Positions 1-8,238 of a stretch of 64,000 nt of DNA are shown in pieces (the stretch's first letter is position 1; each line of letters starts with the position of its first letter). The notes beneath the pieces were generated by a model, which saw nothing but the letters and a program-made list of their open reading frames with translations, had not been told where the DNA came from and did no database searches. This DNA is from Chlorobiota bacterium (GTDB lineage: Bacteria > Bacteroidota > Ignavibacteria > OLB7). Position numbers and translations under genes: made by a program. Location of the stretch: NCBI GenBank assembly GCA_016710285.1, contig JADJXR010000001.1, forward strand, positions 1,612,001-1,676,000, given 5' to 3'.

Positions 1-671
1 TTTTTCGATCTTCGGGTTCATCAATGGTAAGTTGGTTGATTTTTCCAAAGAGTGATTTTGCTCGCTTTTTATGATCTTCTCCTAAAGAGTTGAACCATTG
101 TTTGATTGCATCAATTTCAAGTGCAACTTTTGTTCCTTCATCGTTCCGTAGGCTAGTCCATTTTTTTTGAATGTGCTTTAATTCTTGTTGAACAAAATCC
201 TGAAGTGATTTAAGCCTTGGATCTCCATCAATAAATTGCTGTCGGCTACTGGTAGTGATATCATCGCTATCGTCAAGATCTAAAAAATCTGCGTGGAGTT
301 CGCCAATGATGTATTTGGAGTACATTCCTCCTTCATTAAAGATATCGAGGATATCTTCTTGTGCCATTTTACCACGAACAAGAATGACGATTTTATTAAT
401 ATTTCCTGCATCATCTTTTAGACTTCCGGCAGATTTTACTGTACCAATCCACCCTATTACATTTCCTTTACCAGAACTTCCATCATCATTTTCCCAACAG
501 ATAGTGCTTTTACGAACTTCACTGTGGTCGCTATTTTTGAAATAGTGCTTGAAATCATCATCTAAATCATACATCCACAAAAATTGAATTTTAGAGAAGT
601 AATCTCTATCTTCAATGGTAACTGGATCATTATTGATAGAAAGGGCAAAATGATGCTTACTTCCCAAGATA
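1..671 (-). pseudogene. C-terminal fragment of GHKL-ATPase restriction protein (HgiDII/BbrUII-like), split by IS630 element and cut by window edge
   Basis: The minus strand stays open in one frame from the IS boundary to base 1 and leaves the window. It has no start codon of its own. Reading begins just inside the fragment with LGSKHHFALSINNDPVT and continues with EDRDYFSKIQFLW. Joined to the fragment at 1811-2372 across one TA copy, it restores a single frame (RRFSI-LGSKHHF), so the two pieces were one gene. The later part includes VILVRGKMAQEDILDIF. Family knowledge: restriction proteins of the HgiDII/BbrUII type begin with an HSP90-like ATPase domain and are paired with a C5 methyltransferase, as here. 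The exact family name is recalled, not searched. Confidence 0.7.
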
Positions 672-698
672 TACTCGAAATAAAGTAGTTTGCGAAAA
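672..698 (+). repeat. Left terminal inverted repeat of IS630 element
   Basis: This repeat matches the reverse complement of 1784-1810 at 20 of 27 positions. The blocks TACTC, AAAG and GTTTGCGAAAA are identical. It begins immediately after the TA target copy at 670-671. Confidence 0.85.
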
Positions 699-758
699 AG
701 GGATGATGGGGTTACGTTAGGGAAAAGATAGTAGTCATTGAATAGATAGAGGGAAGAG

Positions 759-1783
759 ATGATAGAACTTACGGAGGAATTACGGACACAACTGCGGAAA
801 TTGCAGCGAATGGAGAAAGAGAAGCGTCGGTATGTGAAGATCACGACGCTGCTGATGCTTGACGGGGATTTAGCGTTGGCAAGACGGCCTTTGCGTTGGG
901 TGTTGATAATTCGACGATATATCGGTATGCCGAAGGGTATCGAGCATCAAAGAGCTTTGAGGATTACATAGAAGACAAGTATGTGTGCTATGGTGGGAAG
1001 CTGAGCGGTGAACAGGCATCAGCTGTATCGAAGGAACTGGAGGGACATCTGCATCATACATCGAAGGAGGTAGTGGAGTTGGTGTGCGAGCGTTATGGTG
1101 TGCGATATACGGAGAGCGGGATGGTAGCATTGCTGAAGCGTCTGGGCTTTGTGTACAAGAAGACGAGTCTGGTGTTATCGAAGGGGAATCGAGCGGAGCA
1201 GGAGGAATTTCTTGAACGTCTGGCGGGATTGCTTGCTGATAGGGGTGAAGGCGAGGAAGGTGGGGTAGTGTATTTCAGTGATGCGGTGCATCCTCAGCAC
1301 AACACACGGAGCAGTTACGGGTGGATCAAGTCGGGGAGTCGGTATGAAGTGCGATCGAACACGGGTCGGGAACGTGTGAACATCAACGCGGCATTGAACG
1401 CGCATGATGTGGGAGATGTGGAGGTGGTGGAAAGCGAGCGGGTGGATAGTGAATCAACGATTGAGTTGTATGCAGCCTTAGAGCGGAAGCATCCGAGTGG
1501 AAGGATCAGAGTGATTTGCGACAACGCGAGATACTATCGGAGTCGTCGTTTGCGGGAGTGGTTATCATCATCGCGAATAGAGCAGGTATTTTTGCCGAGT
1601 TACTCACCGAATTTGAATTTAATTGAGCGATTATGGAAATACATGAGGAAGAAGGTAATAGACAGGAGGTATTATGAAACGAAGGATGAATTTCGTGGAG
1701 CTATCCGAAGATTTTTCAACGATATTGAGGAGTACCGCCCAGAGTTAGAGAGACTTCTAACCCTGAATTTCCACGTGCTCTGA
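759..1783 (+). CDS. IS630-family transposase (DD34E), needs a -1 frameshift
   Basis: The gene starts at ATG 759 behind a GGGAAG-like ribosome site with MIELTEELRTQLRKLQRMEK. It runs in that frame to about 866, where the reading must slip back one base at GACGGGGAT. It then continues as GGFSVGKTAFALGVDNSTIYRY, a helix-turn-helix. The DDE catalytic core follows in the second frame: Asp in VVYFSDAVH, Asp in VICDNARYY, and Glu in SYSPNLNLIERLW. Thirty-four residues separate the last two, the IS630 signature. The stop lies directly before the right inverted repeat. Either the slip is programmed, as in several IS families, or the copy is a frameshifted relic. All catalytic residues are present, so activity remains possible. 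Confidence 0.85.
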
Positions 1784-1810
1784 TTTTCGCAAACCTCTTT
1801 GCAGTGAGTA
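1784..1810 (-). repeat. Right terminal inverted repeat of IS630 element
   Basis: This is the partner of 672-698. It begins one base after the transposase stop and ends at the TA target copy 1811-1812. Confidence 0.85.
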
Positions 1811-2372
1811 TACTAAACCGTCGAGCAAGCTGTTTACGTAACGCAGCAGGAGTTTGACGCTGACGCTTTTTTAAGTCTCGTAAGATAATTCGGGTACCTC
1901 GAGTAAGATCAGGTGGAAAGTCATTGAGTTCAGCAGGATAATATGTGGATTCTTCCTGTTGGATTTTTTTTTCAATATCGGCAAGTAGCATTTGGAAGCC
2001 ATTTTTTTCTCCATCTTTCACCGAATAAATGGTGATATTACGGGCAATAGAAAACAGAGAAAGCTTACCGATTCCTTTCCGACCCATCACCTTCCGCTGG
2101 TATTTAGGGGTAATACTACCATCTGGCACATTGCGCCGTTGATAGCCAATTGATAAGTAGCGGTTGTTGATATCGTTTTTCGCCATACCGTTACCATCAT
2201 CGGTGATGACTATTTTATCACTATCAATCGTTATGGTAACGAGTTCAGCATCTGCATCCCAAGAGTTTGCAACTACCTCGGACAGTACTGCTGGAACGCT
2301 GCTATAAAGATTAATACCAAGGTGGTTAAGCAAGTTCAGGCTTAACGTCATTTTATAGGGCTGGTTATCCAT
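1811..2372 (-). pseudogene. N-terminal fragment of GHKL-ATPase restriction protein (HgiDII/BbrUII-like), interrupted by IS630
   Basis: About 187 native residues remain before the IS. After the insertion point the frame reads into the element and stops at 1716. All Bergerat-fold motifs are visible: the N box VVANSWDADAELV (Asn and Asp for Mg-ATP), motif G1 ITDDGNGM, motif G2 GRKGIGKLSLF, and the later TRGTRIIL. This is the fold of HSP90, MutL and MORC ATPases. The ATG overlaps the end of the upstream methyltransferase by 8 bp (2365-2372), a tight restriction-modification arrangement. I infer it is the restriction partner, now inactivated, leaving the methyltransferase alone. A MORC-like or other GHKL ATPase is the alternative. 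Confidence 0.75.
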
Positions 2373-3459
2373 AATGAGACTGGATATGTTGTTGAATTGA
2401 AACCCCGATTATCTCTCCTAAGCGAACGGGGACTGCGTTGCCGATCATTCGACCAATTGTTGTAAAATGATAGTTGTCACTTTTCTCAATGAATTGGTAG
2501 TCGGGTCGAAACGATTGCAGTATTGCTCCTTCCCTTAGGGAAAGCCCTCGATCTTGTTCTGGGTGCCCAAATCGTCCATTACCATAGCCATAAAACTGGG
2601 TAGTAATAGTTGGAGCAGGCTGATCCCAGACCATGCGACCATAGACACTACTGTAGGATTTCCCTGATTTTTCCTTGTGGCAATCGGCAATCAATTCTTC
2701 TGGCCAATCACGCCAAGACCCTCCCGGAACTGAGTGTTGAATGCGAGCAAGGTTTCGCTCTGAGAGACTACTGCTACGATGCAGAGGATCATCAGGATCG
2801 GCTTGGCCAGCGGCCAGCGGTGGAAGTTTACCAATGGCATCAGCAACAGTTCGGTAATTTTCAGCTTGATGCGTCGGTGAGATCAGTCGTATATGGCCAA
2901 GTTTTGAAGCAAGGAGGACTAATCGCTTGCGATGCTGCGGAATGCCATACTCAGGGCAATACACCAGCAATTCCTGAAGGCGAGAAGCACAGTAATAGCC
3001 ATTATCAGCAAGTGATTTGATAAATCTTTGAAAAACTTGATGCATATATAGCCCTGGAACATTCTCCATACTAATGATTGTAGGCTGTGATTCCTCTATT
3101 AATCGCTGAAATTCGGATAGCAATCCCCACTTTGTATCATTTTCAGCATTAATTCCTTGTGTGTACTTCGAGAATGGCTGGCATGGAGCGCATCCAACCA
3201 AGACACGTATATGATTATCTGGGAAATGCCTCTCAATTTCTTCTCCAGTGATTTCCGCAATATTTTTTTGATAAAATTTTGCTTCATGATTATTGAATTC
3301 GTATGGGAAACAGCAGGCGCTATCAATGTCATAACCTGCGACCACAGAGATACCAGCATCCAAGAGCCCACGAGTCAGGCCACCTGCACCACAGAAAAGG
3401 TCAACAGCCGTAGCATTGATTTGGTATTTTTTGTTGCTTTGATTTGATATTTCCTTCAT
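2365..3459 (-). CDS. C5-cytosine-specific DNA methyltransferase (type II R-M)
   Basis: This 364-residue enzyme transfers a methyl group from SAM to C5 of cytosine in a target site. The motifs are in order. Motif I is VDLFCGAGGLTRGLLDAG near residues 19-36. Motif IV is GCAPCQPFSKYTQG with catalytic Cys93. Motif VI is MENVPGL with Glu132. Motif VIII is HRKRLVLLASK, motif IX begins at TITTQFYGYG, and motif X is GNAVPVRLGE. The target-recognition region lies between VIII and IX, so specificity cannot be read by eye. HgiDII-type partners recognise GTCGAC, but that is only a suggestion. A GGAG ribosome site precedes the ATG. Composition is clearly more AT-rich than the genes from 3.9 kb onward, consistent with horizontal acquisition. 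Confidence 0.93.
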   Translation of the reverse strand: MKEISNQSNKKYQINATAVDLFCGAGGLTRGLLDAGISVVAGYDIDSACCFPYEFNNHEAKFYQKNIAEITGEEIERHFPDNHIRVLVGCAPCQPFSKYTQGINAENDTKWGLLSEFQRLIEESQPTIISMENVPGLYMHQVFQRFIKSLADNGYYCASRLQELLVYCPEYGIPQHRKRLVLLASKLGHIRLISPTHQAENYRTVADAIGKLPPLAAGQADPDDPLHRSSSLSERNLARIQHSVPGGSWRDWPEELIADCHKEKSGKSYSSVYGRMVWDQPAPTITTQFYGYGNGRFGHPEQDRGLSLREGAILQSFRPDYQFIEKSDNYHFTTIGRMIGNAVPVRLGEIIGVSIQQHIQSHYG

Positions 3460-3882
3460 ACTCCATCTTTAGGAAAACGGGTTCATTGTATCATTTTTAC
3501 GGATTCATGATTCACAGCAGGTGCTTGTCAAAAGCCTTGCAAAGATATTCATCAATTGTAAATAAACGATGATTTTCTATCAAGAACACCTTCCGCTTAT
3601 GCGGAGATCTATCACTAAAGTATAGGCGAAGCTACCGAATCGGCAAGGATTCACGCCACAAATTCTGCGTAAGATGAGTTGCCCACGCGGCAAAAGTAGA
3701 AACCCACCGATTGGCAGCCAAGCCATCTTCCTTCCACTTCTCCTTTCTTCCCCCCCTTGCATCAACGCGCCGAAATCCGTTGTTTGCTGGCCGCAGCAAC
3801 ACACGATGCCGGCGGGCTTTGCCGTCATCGGGTAGCGCACGCGCACGGGGAATTTTCGCTGAATGTTCTTTGCCGATTTCTG
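3460..3882. other. Intergenic region at boundary of R-M island and core genome
   Basis: This is 423 bases between divergent genes. The left part (to about 3600) is AT-rich like the R-M module. The right part takes the GC-rich character of the core genome. Promoters for the methyltransferase (leftward) and the secreted protein (rightward) must lie here, but I see no convincing box. A small hairpin (TCCGC-TTAT-GCGGA, about 3592-3605) is the only structure noted. I found no attachment site or tRNA at the junction. Confidence 0.5.
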
Positions 3883-5148
3883 ATGACACAACTCTCCCTC
3901 TCCTTTGCTTTGATGATGGTGGCGGTTAGCACCTTCTGCGCCGCGCAGTCGAAGCTCCTGATCCCGATGGACAACTCGCAGGATGACCACCTGAAGGCCT
4001 ACGGCATTGTCTATTGGACCCTATCGAAAGGGCAGCAGGCCGATTGGTTGCTGAACTACCGTGGCGGATCGTTTATGATTGATTATGCCGATTTCATCGC
4101 TGCCGAATGCCGCATCCGTGGGGTCAGTTTCCAGCCGATTAGCGGATCCCAGGCGGCGGCCATTTACAGCGAGGTGCAATCGGAAAGCAACAACATGGAC
4201 GTGGTGCGGCTTGAGCAAGCCCCGAAAATCGCCGTCTATGTTCCCCCAACGTTCCAGCCGTGGGACGACGCGGTGACGCTGGTGATGCAGTACGCCGAAA
4301 TCCCCTACGACAAAATTTGGGACAAGGAGGTGCTGAACGATCAACTGAAAAAGTACGATTGGATCCACCTTCACCACGAAGACTTCACGGGGCAGTACGG
4401 GAAATTTTACGCCAGCTTCGCCAACGCGCCGTGGTATCTGCAGCAGGTGGCGATGCTGGAGCAAACCGCCACCGAGCTTGGATTCAGCAAGGTGAGCAAG
4501 CTGAAGTTGGCGGTGGCCGATGAGTTGAAAAAGTACATTGGCAATGGGGGATTCCTGTTCGCCATGTGCTCGGCCACCGACAGCTACGACATCGCCCTTG
4601 CCGCGCGCAACACCGACATCTGCGACGTGATGTTCGACGGCGACCCGCCAGCCGCCAACGCCCAAAACGCGCTGGACTTCAGCCAGACGCTGGCCTTCCA
4701 GAATTTCACGTTGGAGATGAACCCGTACATCTACGAGTACGCCGACATTGATGTGCAGCCGAACTTCAACTCCACCGCCGAAACCGACTTCTTCACGCTG
4801 TTCGACTTCTCGGCAAAGCATGATCCGGTCCCTTCGATGCTGACCCAATGCCATGTTGGTGTGGTTGGCGGATTCATGGGCCAGACCACCGCCTACCACA
4901 AGGAGTTCATCAAGAAAAACGTGATTGTGCTGGCCGAGAAGGAGGGAACCGATGAGGTGAAATATCTGACCGGAAACTACGGGCGCGGAACCTTCACTTT
5001 TTATGGCGGCCACGACCCTGAGGATTACCAGCACGCCGTCAGCGATCCCCCCACCGATTTATCGCTCCACAAAAACTCCCCAGGCTACCGCCTTATCCTG
5101 AACAACATCCTGTTCCCTTCGGCAAAGAAGAAAAAGCAGAAGACGTGA
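3883..5148 (+). CDS. Secreted conserved protein, about 421 aa (relatives sometimes labelled asparagine synthetase B)
   Basis: I chose ATG 3883 because it gives a clean signal peptide (MTQLSLSFALMMVAVSTFCAA, cleavage near AQ-SK). Upstream in-frame codons look random. The mature protein starts KLLIPMDNSQDDHLKAYGIVYW and contains LLNYRGGSF, a WIHLHHEDF segment, a GFLFAMCSATDSYD segment and YGGHDPEDYQH. It ends in a Lys-rich tail. From memory, Bacteroidota/Ignavibacteria homologues are often named asparagine synthetase B, but I see neither an N-terminal Cys glutaminase domain nor an SGGxDS pyrophosphatase loop. The name should therefore not be trusted. The HLKAYG, GGSF and GGHDP blocks resemble the class I glutamine amidotransferase-like fold used by some secreted Bacteroidota proteins. 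Function is unknown. Confidence 0.75.
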   Translation: MTQLSLSFALMMVAVSTFCAAQSKLLIPMDNSQDDHLKAYGIVYWTLSKGQQADWLLNYRGGSFMIDYADFIAAECRIRGVSFQPISGSQAAAIYSEVQSESNNMDVVRLEQAPKIAVYVPPTFQPWDDAVTLVMQYAEIPYDKIWDKEVLNDQLKKYDWIHLHHEDFTGQYGKFYASFANAPWYLQQVAMLEQTATELGFSKVSKLKLAVADELKKYIGNGGFLFAMCSATDSYDIALAARNTDICDVMFDGDPPAANAQNALDFSQTLAFQNFTLEMNPYIYEYADIDVQPNFNSTAETDFFTLFDFSAKHDPVPSMLTQCHVGVVGGFMGQTTAYHKEFIKKNVIVLAEKEGTDEVKYLTGNYGRGTFTFYGGHDPEDYQHAVSDPPTDLSLHKNSPGYRLILNNILFPSAKKKKQKT

Positions 5149-5158
5149 GGTTGCCGAA

Positions 5159-5206
5159 CCCCGCGGCGCCAAGCGTGGCATTGCGCCAGCGGGGCAGGGG
5201 GGGGGG
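5159..5206 (+). terminator. GC-rich hairpin followed by G10 run
   Basis: CCCCGC (5159-5164) pairs with GCGGGG (5189-5194), and GGCGC with GCGCC inside it. A run of ten G follows at 5197-5206. The structure lies between the secreted-protein stop and tgt. It lacks a U-tract, so a factor-independent terminator is only a guess. Confidence 0.4.
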
Positions 5207-5258
5207 TTCACCAAACAACACAGAAGGGACGCATTGCGGGGCGTAAGTTTGGGGCCAC

Positions 5259-6386
5259 TTGAAGCTGCAGATTCTCCATACCGACCCAACCACCCAAGCC
5301 CGCACGGGGTGGTTCCAAACCGACCGCGGGATTGTCCCCACGCCAATCTTCATGCCGGTGGGAACCCGCGCCGCCGTGAAGGCCCTCCGCTCGGCGGACC
5401 TGAAAAGCCTGGACGCGGCGATTATCCTGGGGAACACCTACCACTTGTACCTTCGCCCCGGCAACGACACGATGGGGAAGATGGGGGGGCTTCACCAGTT
5501 TATGAACTGGGATCGCCCTATTCTTACCGACTCCGGCGGCTTCCAAGTTTTTTCGCTGAAGGACCTCTGCAAGGTTCGCGAACATGGCGTGGAGTTCCAG
5601 TCGCACATTGACGGATCCCGCCACACGTTCACTCCGGAAAATGTTGTGGAGACGCAGCGGGTCATCGGCTCGGACATCGCGATGGTGCTGGACGAATGCC
5701 CGCCGGCACTAAGCACCCTTGCCGAGCATCGGCACTCCATGGAACGCTCGATGCGGTGGGCACGCAGGGCAAAGGAGCATCACGACCGAACTCCATTTTT
5801 GTACGGTGCGCGCCAAGCTCTGTTTGGGATTGCCCAAGGGGGATTGGACCACGACCTGCGCCGCCAAAGCGCCGAAGCATTGATGGAAATCGGGTTCGAC
5901 GGCTACGCGATTGGGGGGCTGGCCGTGGGGGAATCCACCGAGGTGATGTATGAGGTTGTGGAGCGAGTCGCCCCGCAGCTTCCTGCGGATCAACCCCGTT
6001 ACCTGATGGGCGTTGGGACCCCGCAAAACCTGCTGGAATGCGTTGCCCGGGGGGTGGATATGTTCGACTGTGTGATGCCCACGCGGAACGCACGCAACGG
6101 CACGGCATTCACGTGGCGCGGGCGGGTGAACTTGCGCAACGCACGCCACAGCACCGACAGCTCCCCGATTGATCCAGAATGTACCTGCGAGACCTGCCGC
6201 AACTACTCACGCGGCTATATCCGTCATCTGCTTAACGTTGATGAGATGACCGGCTGCACGCTGGCAACCATCCACAACGTGGCGTTCTACTTGAACCTTA
6301 TGGAGATGGCACGGAAGAAGATTGAGAGCGGCCAGTTCGGCGCCTGGATGCGCCAGACGATCGCGCACATGGAACGTCCCGAATAA
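5259..6386 (+). CDS. tgt: Queuine tRNA-ribosyltransferase (tRNA-guanine transglycosylase)
   Basis: Swaps guanine 34 for the queuosine precursor preQ1 in GUN-anticodon tRNAs. At 375 residues it matches the bacterial family length. The TTG start at 5259 is chosen because MKLQILHTDPTTQARTGWFQT is the conserved N terminus and no ATG fits. Key sites are Asp91 in LTDSGGFQVFSL, the nucleophile Asp270 in MFDCVMPTRNARNG, and the zinc ligands Cys308, Cys310, Cys313 and His339 in ECTCETCRNYSRGY...HN. yajC follows 36 bases later, a very common tgt-yajC pairing that points to a shared transcript. Confidence 0.97.
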   Translation: MKLQILHTDPTTQARTGWFQTDRGIVPTPIFMPVGTRAAVKALRSADLKSLDAAIILGNTYHLYLRPGNDTMGKMGGLHQFMNWDRPILTDSGGFQVFSLKDLCKVREHGVEFQSHIDGSRHTFTPENVVETQRVIGSDIAMVLDECPPALSTLAEHRHSMERSMRWARRAKEHHDRTPFLYGARQALFGIAQGGLDHDLRRQSAEALMEIGFDGYAIGGLAVGESTEVMYEVVERVAPQLPADQPRYLMGVGTPQNLLECVARGVDMFDCVMPTRNARNGTAFTWRGRVNLRNARHSTDSSPIDPECTCETCRNYSRGYIRHLLNVDEMTGCTLATIHNVAFYLNLMEMARKKIESGQFGAWMRQTIAHMERPE

Positions 6387-6422
6387 CCAATACCAACCAA
6401 AACCTTTTCAACAACATCAACC

Positions 6423-6728
6423 ATGAACATTTCAATCCTTGCTTTTCAGGCGGGTGGTGGGCTGCTGGGAATGCTGATTCCCTTCGTGCTGATCTTTGCC
6501 ATCATGTACTTCCTGGTAATCCGCCCGCAGCAGAAGCGGATGAAAGAACAACAAGCACTGCTGGCCAGCGTCCGGCGCGGCGATGAGGTGACACTCAGCG
6601 GCGGGATGTATGGCAAGGTGGCACAAGTGGAGGAAAAAACAGTGCTGATCGAGATTGCACGGAACACCCAAGTGAAATTCGACAAAGGGGCAATCCAAAC
6701 CATTGTCACCCGAGGCGACGAGGCGTAG
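6423..6728 (+). CDS. yajC: Sec translocase accessory subunit YajC
   Basis: This 101-residue inner-membrane protein is associated with SecDF. One transmembrane helix (about residues 12-33, GGLLGMLIPFVLIFAIMYFL) is followed by the hallmark VIRPQQKRMKEQQ. A small cytosolic domain follows, with RRGDEVTLSGGMYGKVAQV. It sits directly after tgt, as in many bacteria; secDF is not in the window. The downstream ribBA starts about 100 bases later. Confidence 0.96.
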   Translation: MNISILAFQAGGGLLGMLIPFVLIFAIMYFLVIRPQQKRMKEQQALLASVRRGDEVTLSGGMYGKVAQVEEKTVLIEIARNTQVKFDKGAIQTIVTRGDEA

Positions 6729-6831
6729 AAGAGAAGCTCCCCCCGCTTCCCCGCACGAACAAACACGCCGTGCGGCCCCGATTGCCACAACAGCAACGGA
6801 CCACACGCGCAACCCAACAACCGGTTATGCT

Positions 6832-8058
6832 ATGATGAACTCTATCCAAAAAGCCCTTGAAGACCTTCGCGCCGGAAAGGTGATTATCGTTGTTGACGAT
6901 GAGAACCGCGAGAACGAAGGGGATTTTGTTGCCGCTGCCGAAAAGTGCACGCCGGAGATGATCAACTTCATTCTTCATCATGGCCGGGGGATGCTGTGCG
7001 CGCCGATTACCGAGGGGCGGGCAAAAGAGTTGAGCTTGGAGATGATGTCCCCGGTGAACACCTCGCTGCACGAAACCCCCTTCACCGTGATGATTGATTA
7101 TCGCCACGGAACAACCACCGGGATTTCCACCGACGACCGCGCCGCAACAATACGCGCAATTGGCAACCCCAACGCCCGCGCCCACGACTTCGTTCGCCCG
7201 GGCCACATTGCTCCGCTTCGGGCGGTGGATGAAGGGGTGCTGCGCCGCGCAGGCCACACCGAGGCCGTGGTGGATATGGTGCGGCTTGCGGGATTGTACC
7301 CCGCCGGGCTTCTTTGCGAAATCCTGAACGAGGATGGAACAATGGCGCGGATGCCGCAGCTGGAGGAGCTTGCCAAACGCTTCGACCTCACCATCGTCAC
7401 CATTGCCGATTTAATCCGCTACCGCCTCTCGCGCGAGAAATTGGTCCAGAAAGTGGTGGAGGTGAACCTGCCAACCGATTACGGCAGCTTCCGGCTTCAC
7501 TTGTACCACAACCTGCTGGACGGGAAGGAGCACATGGCGTTGGTGAAAGGGGATATCCACACCGGCGACCCGGTGCTGGTGCGCGTCCACAGCGAGTGCT
7601 TCACCGGCGACACGCTTGGCTCGCTCCGCTGCGATTGCCAGTGGCAGCTGCACGCGGCAATGCGCCAAGTGGAGCGCGAAGGGAATGGCGTGGTCCTGTA
7701 CATGCGTCAAGAAGGGCGCGGCATTGGGCTGACCAACAAGCTGAAAGCCTACGCCTTGCAGGACCAGGGGAAGGACACCGTGGAGGCAAACGAAGCACTG
7801 GGCTTCAAGGCCGACCTGCGCGATTACGGCTTGGGGGCGCAAATCCTTGTGGACCTTGGAATCCGCGATATGCGGCTGATGACCAACAATCCCAAAAAAG
7901 TTGTCGGGCTGGAAAGCTACGGCCTGAACATCGTGGAGCGGGTCCCGATCGAGGTGATGCCGAACGAGTTCAACGCACGCTATCTGCAAACCAAAAAGGA
8001 AAAGCTGGGCCACATGATTGAGCCAAACGGAACCGCACCGCAGGAGCAGGAAGCATAA
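6832..8058 (+). CDS. ribBA: Bifunctional 3,4-dihydroxy-2-butanone 4-phosphate synthase / GTP cyclohydrolase II
   Basis: Makes both precursors of riboflavin: DHBP from ribulose 5-phosphate and the pyrimidine from GTP. I start at ATG 6832 (MMNSIQKALEDLRAGKVI), giving 408 residues, because upstream residues overlapping yajC are not conserved in character. The RibB half has VDDENRENEGD (residues 21-31), GISTDDRAATI and the VRPGHIAPLRA...RAGHTEA segment. The RibA half has zinc ligands Cys256, Cys267 and Cys269 in HSECFTGDTLGSLRCDCQW, and MRQEGRGIGL near 291-300. I saw no recognisable FMN riboswitch in the roughly 100-base upstream gap. Confidence 0.96.
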   Translation: MMNSIQKALEDLRAGKVIIVVDDENRENEGDFVAAAEKCTPEMINFILHHGRGMLCAPITEGRAKELSLEMMSPVNTSLHETPFTVMIDYRHGTTTGISTDDRAATIRAIGNPNARAHDFVRPGHIAPLRAVDEGVLRRAGHTEAVVDMVRLAGLYPAGLLCEILNEDGTMARMPQLEELAKRFDLTIVTIADLIRYRLSREKLVQKVVEVNLPTDYGSFRLHLYHNLLDGKEHMALVKGDIHTGDPVLVRVHSECFTGDTLGSLRCDCQWQLHAAMRQVEREGNGVVLYMRQEGRGIGLTNKLKAYALQDQGKDTVEANEALGFKADLRDYGLGAQILVDLGIRDMRLMTNNPKKVVGLESYGLNIVERVPIEVMPNEFNARYLQTKKEKLGHMIEPNGTAPQEQEA

Positions 8059-8130
8059 CCAGCAATCCCGCGGCTGTCCGTGCGGCAGAAGGTGCGGCGA
8101 AGGTGAGGTTCTTGATCTGTTGAAAGCAAC

Positions 8131-8179
8131 CACAATGGTTTGCGGAATCCACCACCGGTGTTGCCCGCAAACCATTGTG
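8131..8179 (+). terminator. Perfect 15-bp inverted repeat between ribBA and lepB
   Basis: CACAATGGTTTGCGG (8131-8145) pairs exactly with CCGCAAACCATTGTG (8165-8179) around a 19-base loop, which itself holds CACCGGTG. The only following Ts are in GCATTTTGCCC. It sits 60 bases upstream of the lepB start. It may be a terminator, an attenuating leader or a protein-binding palindrome. Confidence 0.55.
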
Positions 8180-8238
8180 CATTTTGCCCACCCGTGGTTG
8201 TGCGTTGCCGTGGTTGCTTCCCATTGTTCTGCATCCAA

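Larger units (their letters stand above)
672..1810 (+). mobile_element. IS630-family insertion sequence, complete, 1,139 bp, flanked by TA duplication
   Basis: The element starts with TACTC and ends with GAGTA. It has imperfect 27-bp terminal inverted repeats (20 of 27 matching, including an 11-bp identical block GTTTGCGAAAA). A TA dinucleotide lies directly outside each end (670-671 and 1811-1812), the expected IS630/Tc1 target duplication. Removing the element with one TA copy restores the interrupted ATPase gene in frame, which fixes both boundaries to the base. The single cargo is a DD34E transposase. Confidence 0.9.

Noticed and set aside
4021..5034. Long antisense open frame opposite the secreted protein
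   Set aside because: Compositional shadow of the GC-rich real gene; no family motif, and a real signal-peptide gene occupies the other strand.
3883..5148. Asparagine synthetase B by name
   Set aside because: No AsnB catalytic residues; kept as an uncharacterised secreted protein.
6729..6831. FMN riboswitch before ribBA
   Set aside because: I looked for the conserved AGGGAA/GGTGAAAT-type core and did not see it in the short gap.
8131..8179. CRISPR-like repeat
   Set aside because: A single palindrome with no spaced repeat copies.
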